Part shown: positions 1-12,462 of the stretch, in pieces
How positions within the stretch are numbered: position 1 is the first letter of the stretch
Layout of the letters: each line of letters starts with the position of its first letter
Assembly (NCBI RefSeq): GCF_037975245.1
Contig: NC_092580.1
Coordinates: forward strand, 18,898,501-18,962,500
Reading direction: 5' to 3'
Source: Apostichopus japonicus
Taxonomy: Eukaryota > Echinodermata > Holothuroidea > Aspidochirotida > Stichopodidae
Length of the DNA: 64,000 nucleotides
Notes under the pieces: model-generated
Seen by the model: the letters and a program-made list of their open reading frames with translations, nothing else
Databases searched by the model: none
What the model was told of the DNA's origin: nothing
Program-made: the position numbers and the translations under genes

Positions 1-1425
1 CGTTCGTAGTTTGGTTTTCGGTATTTGGTTTTCGTGCCCAGGTTCTTTCCTGGGAGACTTTTTCTTAAAAAGTATAACATAATGGTGAACGCATTCCGTC
101 TTAAAGGTTAGATGAAAATTGTGTTAGTGTTGTAACAAAAAAAAAGCTGAGATGCGGTAGGGTTGAATGCTGAATCACTCTCTACTTACTTATATTAAAT
201 GAACTGAACTAAACTACTTTGCGAAAAAAAATATCACATTTTGTCGGTATAACAAGTACACTCATTATGTCGCACAGTAAACCAGCTTGCTCACAATACC
301 GCACATCTCAATCAGCATAAGTCACGCAAAAGTCTCATGACTGGGTTTGATTTTGTATGCTTACGTGACAAAACTAGCAACACACAAACAAACAAACAAC
401 AAGCAAAGATGTCCACTTAAATTACCCTTTCTTAAAGTTTGAATTTTTTTCGTACGCCACCTGTAAATATAATTAGGCTCTCCGATCTGTGACCGGAAAA
501 TCTGTACAGCATAATTCGATCAGACTTGCAAAGCATAATGAAAAAACAATTCGATCTCGACACATGTGTTCATTGTGCATATATTCTAATTGTATGTACT
601 AAGTGTCATCCATTGAAAATTGACAAATTACAAAGAATCAAGTTCATCGGTCAAAGAAAAAAAAAACGTTCATACATTTTACGTCATAAGCTTCACTTTG
701 TAGTCTATGTAATATTTCAGTAACCTTTGCCAGTCAAATTTGTACACGAAGATAATCTACTGTATTGTTATCTGATATTAAAGTTTTAATCAGCAGACTC
801 CAATCAGAGAATTACAACAGCGTCAATCGGTTTGATATTTGACCTGAAATTAGTTAAATGTAAGTTTTGAGTATTCGCTTTTACGAATCTCTCCCTCCCC
901 CCCCCCCCCCCGTCCACTTCAATCCAAATTCTGATATTCGCCAGCCCATCGGATTGCACCTTTATTGGCTGCATCGCCATTATGTCAATGGACGCCGAAA
1001 TGTTAATTATCAGTCATGATACGTTATAGTCCAAGAAAAATGATAATACAAAATGAGTGCTAGTAATTTTTCCACATTATATCCAATTTTTCACCATTAA
1101 AATATGCTATTTATCTGGTATGTTCCTAAATTAAGTATGTAAATTGTTGATGACATCAGTTCATCATTGAAGGTCTTAGTGCGCATGTAAATCCTTCTCT
1201 TATCATCATTATTATTTTTTAAATAAATTCTAATAACTTAACAAAATCGTGTTATTTCACTTCATATAAGCAACAGCTGCACCCTTAGATGACATTCAAC
1301 ACAATTTGTCCTTGATAAGTTTGTAACACATTGTGAATATGTCATTTGAGGCCATAAAAGTATTTAGTTTTCCTATCGAGGTTTGTCAGTGTTGCATCTG
1401 AGTGACTGAATTTATGGTCTGCGTA
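1..1425. other. no gene seen; AT-rich sequence
   Basis: No ORF with recognisable similarity. The only notable feature is a C15 run at 897-911. Confidence 0.6.
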
Positions 1426-2019
1426 CAGTGGCGTTGCCAAGGGATGGTCTGGGGGGGGGGGACACGTGCCCTCCCCCAAAAAGATCTTGCCCCAGGTGCC
1501 CCCCAAGATGCGATTTGTAGTTTTAAAAAAACATACTCAAATAAAAACTTTTTTACAAAGGACGAAATGTATTAAGTTGATCAATAAAACTTCTTTCCAC
1601 CGACCATCACAATAACCAGTTGTATCTCACTAACAAGGCCACAGAGGCTCCGGTGTGAACCGCTAGTGTGCTTAAACTTCACTACTACCCTCCATGAATT
1701 TCAATTTCAAGTTTTAGCACTGTTATCAAAGCAAAAGGGTTAATTTCCATTGTTTGTATAACTTTTTTATTCGCCTCAATTAAAATCATAACTATCGGAC
1801 AGAGTATAAGCCCGAAAATTCTTGAACATAAGTTACTTCAAGTTGCAAAATATAGCACCAGATTGCATCTAATCAAAAATTTCTCAGGGAGGATAACCCC
1901 TCCCCTTAGACCCCTCCCACAGGACGCTATTCACACATAAACATTGTGCCCCCTAATTAAGTGCTGTGCCCTCCCTGTGCCCCCCCCCCCCCCGATTGAA
2001 ATGTCTGTCGACGCCACTG
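1426..2019 (-). mobile_element. CAGTGGCG-ended hAT-like MITE, copy A
   Basis: Begins CAGTGGCGT and ends ACGCCACTG, a terminal inverted repeat. G11 and C14 runs lie near the two ends. Its reverse complement matches the relic at 27542-27890 over most of its length (shared blocks such as GGGAGGGGNCTAAGGGGAGG and GATGCAATCTGGTGCTATAT). The flanking 8-mers TCTGCGTA and TTTGTGTG agree at 5 of 8 positions, compatible with a decayed target duplication but not proof. No coding capacity. Confidence 0.65.
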
Positions 2020-4880
2020 TTTGTGTGTACAATCCAACATGGAATCTTTAATAGGTCATTTCTCAATCATTAAGAGTGCTATATACAGAGCAAAAAATCA
2101 AACATGGACTGATTAACAGTGGTTTTTAATGTTCTACAACACATCAAAATGAATATTTATACCTAAGGTAAGTTTTATCCAACCTGACGGTTTTATCTGA
2201 CTAATAAGCTTATGTTGACAGGGGAGAAGGTGAAGGGGTGGAATGGGGGGGGGGGGCAGGTTGGACGAAGACCATCATGGAAGTCGAAATACAGCTGTAG
2301 AGGTCCCCATCCCAGTAACTGATTTTATAGTTTGGCCCCAAATCAAGGTCACATGTCCCACTGCCCCTCGAGGTTAGCGTGTCTCTCTCTCTTCTCCTCC
2401 CCTCCTTCCCCTACCTTCCTCTCAGATTGGCACTTCCATAACCTCTCACAGTTTATGAAGTCGATCTTTGTATTGAGCATAACACAGCATACATCAATCA
2501 ATAGGCAGGCCTAAATAATTTATATAATTGATACAAACATATATATATATCTATATATAAATATATATTTAATACCAAAATGAATAGTAATTAGTAATTA
2601 ATATTGGCCTATGCGCGAATAATGTAAAACAAAGAAATTATGGGACTGTATCCAAAGATAAACTGTTGGTGTGCGTACTCTCTAAGGATTTAGCCTGTTA
2701 GTATTTCACGGTAGTAGTTGTATATATTAACATGTACATGTTCATATCACATTCTCTTATCCGTGGTTAACTAAAATTTGAGAAATCCGAAGTCAAACCA
2801 TGATATGATGATGGCCTACGACAGATATGTTCGGTATGCAATGCATGCATACTGTCAGTATCCTGTTTCTGAACACGCCACTTGACCTTTGTATAGCGGG
2901 GTTATCAACTATTATGTACCAAAAGCTGATCGACGTGATTACTTGACACATTTTTACCTCATACGTTAGTAATTAATACCGTAGTTTAATTGTAATCAGC
3001 ATTTCTTCATCAGAAAAACGTGTATACTAGACATATTATGCCTCCTTAATAAATTTATTTACCTGTACAATATAGAAGCGTCCAAAATTGTTTTTGTTTA
3101 CAAAAATTATGACATGCGAACCCAGCAGGATGTGTCAACTCAGCCGTCTGCATGCTGTCTGCTACGAAAGCTTCATTATCACACACAAGACAATATGAGT
3201 TTACTTTTTATCTAGACTCTCTGGTAGTGATATAGCAACGATGCATAGTAGATTAACAATCAGAAGCAGGCTCTCGGATTTTATGGGAATTATATAAATA
3301 CAATTTACACAGAGAAAATGGATGCACAAGATAGAGGTATTTGAAATTTTCACAGTGTGCAAGTTTTGAATGTAGCAAGCTAACAACTTGTGTAAGGTAA
3401 CTGTGTGTGCAAACGCCTGTAACGGTAGACCTAACTTAGGGCATACCCTAGTCCGAGTCTGTTCGTTTGTCCAGGCATAAGGTTAGGTTAGGCCATATCA
3501 AATCCTACGTAATGTCACAAAGGTCTTAGGTAAGTTTATTTTGGTCTAGTCTAAGTAAGACTTAGAATGCCACAGTTAAGGCTAACATGGCAATCAACGT
3601 ACTTCAGCACATACTGTCAAATTGGTATGGCTACTGTTACTGTTAGTAGCATTGCCTCGACCAAGTAACAGAAAGTTAGTCACTTAGGCCTATAACTGCA
3701 ATTGTAGGCCCTAGTAGTAGGCTTCAACTTTGAATGGAAGAATGTCTGTTCACTGTGTATAGTTTTCTTGCATGTTTCCCTCATCGGCCTGTATCATGTG
3801 TTCTGTCGAAAAGTAGATTTTGGAATGCGTCAAGCTTTGTTTTGGTACCTATTGGGACACATTCTAGTGTTACTTAATCATTTCAAATATCAGTTGAGTG
3901 TAGTTTTGCCTATAGGTTTTACGCACCAGGAAACAGTGCCGTAGCAGTGGCAGGAAGCTTAAATGGTTGAGATATGTAAAATGTGTGCTTTAAGAGCTGT
4001 TAAGACCCAAATTACAAAAACATCTGACTTGAATTGGCATAGTCCTTAGTGGTAAGGGTACATATTTATACTCTAAACAGTGTCACCAAAAAAATCTAAA
4101 ACCCTCAGGGATGAAATGAACCACCAACAAGGGACAAAAGAAAAACGTGTGACTTTGGCGGCTTGTAAAAAACATTTGACACTTGCGGGATTGATTTGGT
4201 GCTAAGATTGTTTCCTTTGAAAACTAATTGTTACCCTTACTTATGTATGTTTGAGCACCTAGTGCAACATTTTAAAGTGGAATATATGCTTTAATTTTGA
4301 CTATTCCATGCAGTACAACCAAAAATGTTCTGCTAGATTTAGCTGAATTTGAAGTCTCAAAGGAGGTCATTCACTATATCTTGAACTTAAGGCCAGACAT
4401 AATCTCATGATACATGAGCAAAGCACCTTCCAAATAACAGAAAATTTAGTATCATTATGTGAATGAAGTTTTGATAGTACATGTCATAGCATCTCCAACT
4501 TGGGTTCGAATAAATTGATAGAACTAACACAAATTTTCAGTCACTGCCATTACCATTTGCGGTACTGCACTTTAAAATTACCCCATTAATGATGATAGAA
4601 AAGAACTGTGCCCCAGCTTGATCTTGAGATAACTTCCATGTCAGCCTAAGTCAGTGTTCAAACTTGTCTGAAACTCCAGCATTTGTTGCACCTGAAAACA
4701 GTCTTATTTAGCAGTGGCTGTTAAATGTAAAAAAGAATTGTGGTGCCTATGTAATAATTCTGCATTTATCTATATCTGTCTGTCTGTTTGAAAAAATATA
4801 AGCTAAATCAAGCATCTGGAAGGAAGGAGTGATACATTCTAGTGTTTCTGTTACTGTTTTTTATCACTTTGAAAAATGTT
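2020..4880. other. no gene seen
   Basis: Contains a G12 run at 2245-2256 and an (AT)n-like stretch near 2540-2575. No exon or RNA gene recognised. Confidence 0.55.
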
Positions 4881-5002
4881 TGGTGCCATTCCTAAGTTTG
4901 AAAACTGCCTTGGTACGCTTTTGAAAGCTGTGAACCTGTTATGGTGCCATTCCTAAGTTTGAAAACTGCCTTGGTACGCTTTTGAAAGCTGTGAACCTGT
5001 TA
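4881..5002 (+). repeat. perfect 61-bp tandem duplication
   Basis: Two head-to-tail 61-bp copies (4881-4941 and 4942-5002), each starting TGGTGCCATTCCTAAG and ending AACCTGTTA. A third partial start (TGGTGCC) follows at 5003. No differences between copies by eye, which suggests a recent duplication or an assembly artefact. Confidence 0.9.
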
Positions 5003-5680
5003 TGGTGCCCTGTCACTTTGTTGACAAAATCCAAGGCAATTGTTTTTAACTTACCATAAAACACATTACCTTGCCCCTCCTGATCCTTAATTTAGCCCTT
5101 TTCCCAAGGTGACTAATCAATTTTCATCATTATTAGGTAAATCATGGCAATGGGACTACTGTATGTACACTAATTAATGAACTTAGCAGTCGTATAAATT
5201 TCTTAGCCAACATGTTGACCTGTAAAATTGTGATGATGCAGGTCTATATTTCAATTCATTTGGCTGAAACTAGATATGGTTTCATATATTGTTAGGCCTT
5301 CCAGAATAATGTGGCAGACCGGACGATTAAAGAATCCTTGCAAGAATCTCCTTTATATAAGGAAAGTGAATGACATCTTATTCATGTATGAAATTTGCTC
5401 TTTGTTGTTGACATGCACATGTATGCTTGTAGCAGATAGTGCTGTTCCACTCTAAGAAAATGAAATACAGAAGAAGTACCTTTACAGTACATATATGGCT
5501 TAGTTGAGAAATTAAGAAGAAGGCAGTGAATGATGGAGGAAGATGTGATACCTGTACTGTTTCTCTTTTTTGTGGAACAATGATGAAACACTGATCAATG
5601 TCCAGATGGTGTCTACACTTGATTTGAAATGACATTTACGGCCATAGTGCACTACCACCAATACCTCTCACTGATGGGCA

Positions 5681-5880
5681 GATTACTTAAATTCTCTTTT
5701 ATTTGGACTTCCTGAGTTCCAAATTCAGAAACTTCAAAAGATTCAAAATACTGTGCACAGCAGACTGCAGCATGAATAGTCAAAGGAGCGAAGAGAAGAT
5801 GTCATACCACCCACTTCTAAAGGATATTCACTGGCTTCCTATTGATTTTTGAGTAAAGTTAAAAATACTCCTACTTTCAT
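5681..5880 (+). pseudogene. fragment of a non-LTR retrotransposon reverse transcriptase
   Basis: From 5681 one frame reads DYLNSLLFGLPEFQI, then QKLQKIQNTVHSRL. After a frameshift another reads YHPLLKDIHWLPIDF, then a stop, then VKLKILLL. These are the C-terminal landmarks of CR1/L2-type LINE reverse transcriptases (DYCNSLLYGLP, LQKVQN, LHWLPV..R..FK). The frameshift and stop show it is dead. Upstream RT motifs, including the catalytic FADD box, were not found, so this is a 5'-truncated scrap. The exact clade is not determined. Confidence 0.8.
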
Positions 5881-5984
5881 TTCACTTCCAATTCAACATT
5901 TTAACTCAAATTTGGAATCTTTTACAATTTAGAAAGTCATTTCAGATGGGAATACCGTAGATAACTCTTGGGTCTAAAACCCAC

Positions 5985-6085
5985 CTTACTATGACCAGGC
6001 CAAGTATCGAACCCGGAAACTCCCTATGCTAAGCCTCATTGCTTCAAATGCCACCACCTTTATCCACTGGGCCACAGCACCGGTA
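5985..6085 (-). mobile_element. tRNA-derived SINE head
   Basis: On the minus strand there is an A-box-like TGGCCCAGTGG (6064-6074) and a B-box-like GGGTTCGATAC (6004-6014), the two internal pol III promoter elements in tRNA order and about the right spacing. No clean cloverleaf could be drawn, so it is a SINE relic and not a tRNA gene. The SINE body would extend leftwards, towards the LINE fragment. Confidence 0.65.
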
Positions 6086-6313
6086 TGATATTATACCAGT
6101 ATGATGTGATAGTTAAGTCATATCAAGTTAGGGATAAAGATCTGCTTTGGTCAGCTTGTATCACTGTGTAAACATATTTGCAGATCTATGTTCTCTTAAA
6201 CATATTTATTTCACAACTTTTATAAAACTTTTTAAGGTGTGTTATATACTTCTAAACAGTAACTAAGTTTGTAATTTTAGCATTATTTTAGTGGCCATGC
6301 TATAATCCCTTTA

Positions 6314-7165
6314 ATAAGCCTGTTCGGAGATGCAACTTACGCATGCGCGAATCTACATGTGCTTGACCTACGCTTTGGGTCATTTGTGAATAAAATCTGT
6401 GTTGTTGTAGTTGCGAACAGTAATATAACAAACGAGATTAAGCTGAGAATATCTGGGAAAATTGTTAAGATAATGGAAATATTTTTGATTGTGGTAATAA
6501 GAATATTTCCCTACATCAGAAAAAGATGTAATTTTGTGGTACACCTCAGGACTAAAGATGTCCGGGGGTGATAATGATACTTCGTTTGTGGTATGAATGC
6601 TAAGAAAATTTACTATGTAATTTTTCGCAAAGTGTTTACGCGAATATATAGAAGATAGCACCAATGAATTATACATGGAAAATCATCTCTTCAAGATTTT
6701 TGTTTGTATGTCAGTTATCATGAGATAACGAATTTGGATCAATTTTTTACTTCAAATACTTTAGACTTTACAACTAGTGCAGATCATATAGGCATACTAT
6801 AGGTTCTGCACCGATGTTGCTATAAGTTTCAGAGTATGTTATTGTCTGTAACGTTGGGGCAAGCTGAGGCAATCTCTTTGCAGCGAAAACAAGTGCTCTT
6901 CTTGATAATTTAAGTGCTCGCTCGACTTAAAGTCCTTCAAAGCCTGAACCGTCCATAGCTTTTAATCATCCATGGATATTTCATGCTCCATTGCAAAAAA
7001 AATAAGAATTACTTCAGTACATATAACAATCGATATTTGGAGTTACAAACGCTATAGTGTACATGCATATATGTGTAAACAAGCTGTCGAGTGACGCTAC
7101 TATTCACAGTCCACCCTTGACCTGTTACGTAATCATAAGCTGCAGGTATCTCCGAACTGGCTTAT
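6314..7165. mobile_element. 852-bp non-autonomous DNA element with inverted termini
   Basis: Left end ATAAGCCTGTTCGGAGAT; the reverse complement of the right end is ATAAGCCAGTTCGGAGAT, 17 of 18 identical. Weaker similarity continues inwards (a TTGACC/GGTCAA block and TGTGAATA). Target duplication is unclear because the ends adjoin AT-rich sequence. Small ORFs inside (6359-6571 +, 6380-6676 -) look like chance. The left end carries ACGCATGCGCGA, close to an NRF-1-type site. Transposon family not assigned. Confidence 0.65.
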
Positions 7166-9976
7166 ACAGGGCAAACCATTTCTTTTTCATCGACTGTCAC
7201 CAGCTGTAAAGTAGCTGTAACTGTTGCAGCAGTTACGTGCAAGGCCAGAGCCCACTGTATATTTCCTTCAATGTTGCAATCGTGACACCCTGACAAGGAG
7301 CCCGGCAGCAGCCGGCCAACCGGTACCTCCGCGCACTAAGTTAATGTAAAGTACTGGTACGTAATGTATTTAAGTTAAGTTGTTTGTTTTTACCAAGAGA
7401 CACTGATTAGATTCATTTTTAAAAGACTACCTCTCTTGTCTACTTTCTTGTGTTCCTTTCCCCAATTAATTCATAGTATGTGGAATTCATAACAGTGTCC
7501 ATGCTCTACCACTTTTTCTTGTACCATGATTTGCCCAATGTTGCATTAATTATCCATGTACTGTAGTGATTCGATTGTATAGAACTTTAATGGTAGATTT
7601 CAGTGGAGATTCAGCAATTATAACACCAAGTCAGAAGTTTTTTTCTGTACAAAGTTGGTGGTAGAAGACATGGGCTAGTGCATTTTCCGAGATTGGTGAG
7701 GGGGCTGGTACAAAATATTAAAAGAAGGTTGGATTTTGCATGTCATGGTATATGGGCCTACATGTACAGTAGAAAAAATGATGTGCACATTTTTACAATT
7801 TACAGCATGTAGCGAAATACTTTCAGTCAAGAAAATGAACCGTTAGCTCAAAATGATGTAACTTTCAATTACATTGAGTTTTATAATATAGAAGACATTC
7901 ATAGGAAGGTATTATAAGAGTATATCTGTATGAAAATTCCTTACAAATTTAGTGAGTAAGCAAATGTTGGTTCACAAAGTAAAATGCAATAAAGAAGAAC
8001 TTCCAAAGATTAGATCTATGCCAGAGGACAACACAATGCTGAAAGTCTATTATATACTTGTATGTGTATGTTTTGGGGGAGTCAGTTTCTGCAGGATACT
8101 TGCTAAGTTACCTACTTAATTCTTATAAAGGTGGATCATGCATTTCTTGGTCTGCCTTGGTAGTGTTGTATTATGCTATTAAAACTTCATCATGCTCCAA
8201 ACAATAACCAGGCACAGTGTGCTTGAATTTAATTCAAATGGTTCAAGACCATTCTTTGTAACTTAATATGCAGTGCTCCCCACTGCTGAAGCACACATAA
8301 TTTATGAGAAACAGGCAGAACAAAACTACAAGTATTGACCTACAGGTGCAAATTTATCCAATTAGGGATTGCAAAGTTGACATTTTACATCTTAAAGCTG
8401 CTCTACTGTGTTCTGTAGGCTTTGCACATTGAACAAACCATTAATATGAAATTGTTAATGTAATTAGATTTGATGAAATTTTCATGCAAACTTTTTTCTT
8501 TAATGTTTCTGATTAAATGTACATAGGGTTCTTTGATTTTCAGTGTCACTGTGTCAGAACAATTGAATAAAGTTATTGTTACAAATAAAACCATGCATGC
8601 ATATTCATGTTATGATGTATGGTGTTCATTTTAAATACCATGTACTCAAGCACAATTAGTCTCATTTTATTGTGACGATGAAACACTGACATAGAAACGT
8701 AAAAAAAAATCCACAATGCTAATTGAAAATTCCAGCTCAATAGCTTGTCCCTAGTTCAAGATATATGGTTGAGTTAGTGGAACTTATTTTGACAGGTTTA
8801 ATTCTCGATTCTTCCCTAAAATAGATCAAAGTAGGTGGTCTGTGATGTTATAAGGCAAATGTTCTTCAACAGCTTACTTTGCTCTTATAATCTCATTGTT
8901 GACTTTTCCTTGAAATTTGGATACATTTCGAATGTTGATTAAGCTGTCAAGGTTTACTGTGTTTAGAATTTCATCAAAATGCAATTGTGTTGTAGAAATA
9001 TTATTTTCTGCTGCGAATATGTGGGTTCAGTATTATAAAGTAAAACAAAAATATTGTTCCTGTTGTCAGATGCATTCAGAAAATACCACCTACTTTTGAA
9101 AAATCTATGCTATAAACATGCTATGAGGATGGGGTTTTGACCTAGAGATATATGCAGAAACTTTCCAACATTTTGATAAATCAATCACGGTCAGCTGCAA
9201 GAATATCCCTATAAAGGTGCCAGCACATTTTGAATTATGTTGTTACTTTGTGTCATGTTTGTACTCTGACCAATTCATGTATCATCTACGCATCATTGGA
9301 TACACCTCAATCTATCTAAGAGAAACAGCTGTGATGTGACTATAGTCTGTAGTTTCTGATCATTAAATCTAAATGAAATAAATTTTTTAATGATAATGTT
9401 TTATTTTTTGATTGGTAACCTTTTGCAATAATTTAATCATTCCTGGGTGCAAATTTTGGTGGACCAAACTAACAGATTTCAGTTTTTAAGTACATACTCA
9501 ACGAAACCATCAGTTTGTGGCAAGGCCAAGCCAAGTGCAGCTTTTCCCACAGCATGATACATGGTAGATAAATGATCCTTACCAGCATGATAGTTGTTAG
9601 CTAAGAGGAGTGCAGGAAACATGTGCACACTGTTGCAATACTACTTTGCTTTGCTATTTGCATTTTTAATGCAATATATACACAACTCAGTGATACATGA
9701 TCCCTTAACAATTGTAATCATGATTGGTCCTAAATTAAATTATACTCTAGGTACCACCCAAACTGTCTTAAAGTCTAAAGGTTGTATCTTTAGTCATATT
9801 ACAACCATGGTACAGTAGCTCTGTATATTGTGAAATGTTTAAAAGCTTAAATTAGGTCAGCAGCTGGCTCTAGTACAAACTGATCTGTGTAAAATATCAT
9901 AAATATGTCACAAGAACTATAAAACTTAAACTTATTTGAAGCAAAACTGTCTAGATCATATAATCTGGTTCTAGCA
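7166..9976. other. no gene seen
   Basis: A GC-richer patch at 7295-7340 (CCCGGCAGCAGCCGGCC region) stands out from AT-rich surroundings but shows no ORF or RNA fold I can name. The rest is AT-rich and featureless. Confidence 0.5.
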
Positions 9977-10004
9977 TATGGCAAGCCGTTTTAACATTTA
10001 CCTC

Positions 10005-10505
10005 TCTATTCTACTTAAGTAGAATTAATTCCACTTAAGTAGAATACAATTAAGCTTAAGTGAAATGAATTGCACTTAAGTAGAATACATTAAGCTTAAG
10101 TAAAATGAATTCCACTTAAGTAGAATTGCATTTTACTTAAGTTTAATTGTATTCCACTTAAGTAAAATTACCACTTTCTTTTAAGCTTAAGTTAAATTCA
10201 ATTTCACTTAAGCTTAATTGTATTCTACTTAAGTAAAATACAATTCTACTTAAGTAAAATTTAATTTAGCTTAAGTAAAAGTGTCATTCTTTTTCACTTA
10301 AGCTAAATGCATTTTACTTAAGTAAAATTGTATTTTACTTAAGTAGAATACAATTAAGCTTAAGTGAAATTGAATTTAACTTAAGCTAAATTGTATTCTA
10401 CTTAAGTAGAATTGTATTTTACTTAAGTAGAATACAATTGCATTTTACTTAAGTAAAATTCAATTCTACTTAAGTAAAATACAATTTAGCTTAAGTGGAA
10501 TTGAA
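10005..10505. repeat. left CTTAAG palindrome array
   Basis: More than twenty CTTAAG hexamers, each in an imperfect palindrome (for example ATTCTACTTAAGTAGAAT), spaced about 18-25 bp apart. Confidence 0.9.
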
Positions 10506-10529
10506 GGATATGGCAAGCCGTTATAACAT

Positions 10530-10716
10530 TTACCTCGTGCGGAGAAGTGGTTGGTCTTGGGGCAATGTTTACATGCATGGTACCATGCCTTGTGATACTT
10601 CTACTACTAGTACCACTGATTGGTGGTATGTCGTGTTGTAGTCGTTCCCTTGCCCTCAAAAGTGCTTTTCCAACTGCATCAGCAACAGTTTGCAACGATT
10701 TATTGGCTGGCTGCAT
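10530..10716 (-). CDS. unassigned small ORF, possibly a captured first exon
   Basis: From an ATG at 10714-10716 (minus strand) the frame reads MQPANKSLQTVADAVGKALL, then RARERLQHDIPPISG, then TSSRSITRHGTMHVNIAP. It reaches PHE just before a good donor-like CGAG|GTAAATG placed exactly where the inner transposon terminus begins. Composition looks more protein-like than other chance ORFs here. I recognise no family. It may be transposon cargo, a piece of a transposase, or chance. The frame continues to 10486 without splicing. Confidence 0.25.
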
Positions 10717-11161
10717 TTACAAAATGTCTAACGTTCAGACTCAGTGATAAACAAAGCTTTGCTTCATTTGCTAAGTATGGTGTTATGTTCGTGTATATAC
10801 ACAACGAAAGCTGGATAAGTATCGCAGAATGGGGGAATGGCAGCAAATGGTTATGTAACTAGTACGTCTTGAACGTAACTCTATAGGTCTCGCATCACAA
10901 TTAATTGTTCCATTGACCTACACACTAAACTCATCACTTTCAAGACCTGCCAAAGCATAGATAGAAGTTTTCATCTGGTATATCCTACCCACCACATGAT
11001 AGCTGTGTTCTAGTGGCCTATCATGGCACTCGCAAACTTCCTTATCATGACCGTTTAGATTATGAGCTAGAAGAGGAGCAAGTTTATCACACTGAACCCT
11101 TCCATATGCTCGTTCGGAGTAATATCAACATTTAACCAAAGATTTTTTAAATGGTTTATAT

Positions 11162-12200
11162 GGAAGCAGGACACTTCGCCCAACAACCATTTCGCCCAAC
11201 TGTCATTTCGCCCAACCTTACCATTTCGCCCAACCAGCCTGGTCATTTCGCCCAACCAGCCTGGTCATTTCGCCCAACCAGCCTGGTCATTTCGCCCAAC
11301 CAGTCTGGTCATTTCGCCCAACCTTGTTTAAATATGATATTTCAAAAGGAAACGTTCGGGAATTGTTAACGTTACAGGATACGAACCGAATATTAAGGAA
11401 TCTTGAGGATGGATCAGTGTTTTAGGGTTAGGTTTGATAGGTTTGATATAGTAAACGTTCGGGAATTGTTAACGTTACGAGGTACGAACCGAGTATTAAG
11501 GAAACTTGAAGTCGTGGTTAAATTGATTACATATGTGATTACATATGTGGTTACATTGATAAAGTGGTTACATTGATTAAATATAGTAATTAAATATTAC
11601 GGACGTGTTTTATATATATATTTTTTTTTCAATTTAATACGGAAACGTTCGGGAATTGTTAGTCAGTAGGATGGATCAGTGTTTCATAAGGGGTTAGGTT
11701 TGATAGGTTTTTATGAAGACCGATTCCCCTGTGTTTTTATAATAATATGACTTCCATTGTATGCGTAAACGCCTAAAGTAGTGTAATCCTCCCATTATGC
11801 CTGAAATAACTGCTCAGACTCCGATCGATATCGAGCGGACCTCACTTTATTTACCTATTACGAAGTAACCTTACCCAAAATAAATCAAATTGAACTGGTG
11901 GAATGGAAAAAGTAATATTATTCTGACTGAATATTAGTAATAATAAGGTTGGGCGAAATGACTAACACGGTTGGGCGAAATGACCAACACGGTTGGGCGA
12001 ACTGACCATGCTGGTTGGGCGAAATGACCAACACGGTTGGGCGAAATGACCAGGCTGGTTGGGCGAAATGACCAACATGGTTGGGCGAACTGACCATGCT
12101 GGTTGGGCGAAATGACCAACACGGTTGGGCGAAATGACCAGGCTGGTTGGGCGAAATGGCAGTTGGGCGAAATGGTTGTTGGGCGAAGTGACTAGAAAGC
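11162..12200. mobile_element. hAT-like non-autonomous element with TTCGCCCAAC arrays, copy 1
   Basis: 1039 bp flanked by the 8-bp direct repeat GTTTATAT (11154-11161 and 12201-12208). Inverted ends share GGTCACTTCGCCCAACAACC (the left end has one change, GGACACTT). Each end continues into a tandem array of a roughly 22-bp unit (CAGCCTGGTCATTTCGCCCA and variants), in opposite orientations at the two ends. The middle is AT-rich with repeated ACGTTCGGGAATTGTTAACG blocks. 8-bp target duplications are the hAT hallmark. No transposase. Confidence 0.9.
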
Positions 12201-12462
12201 GTTTATATCACCTTCGATCCTCCCTATTTTCACACCATCTGTACTTAAAATTATGCCCTTTCATATAAAGGCAGAAAAAACGATGACAGTAAATGATAAC
12301 ATGCTTAAGGAAGCTTTACGTTAGGTACTTTTACCTCTTTTCTGACAATGGTAAACCTATTGAGCGGATGAACACGTGGTGAGGTACCTAAAATAGTATA
12401 CAGAGTCGGACTTCGCGGCAAGTACAGTGACGCAATGAGTAGCATATACTGATTGACCAATC

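Noticed and set aside
11151-11369. Repetitive ORFs of the FRPTSLVISPNQPGHFAQ type here and at 11934-12122, 36571-36875 and 37560-37793
   Set aside because: They are by-products of the 22-bp arrays at transposon ends and occur in several frames and on both strands.
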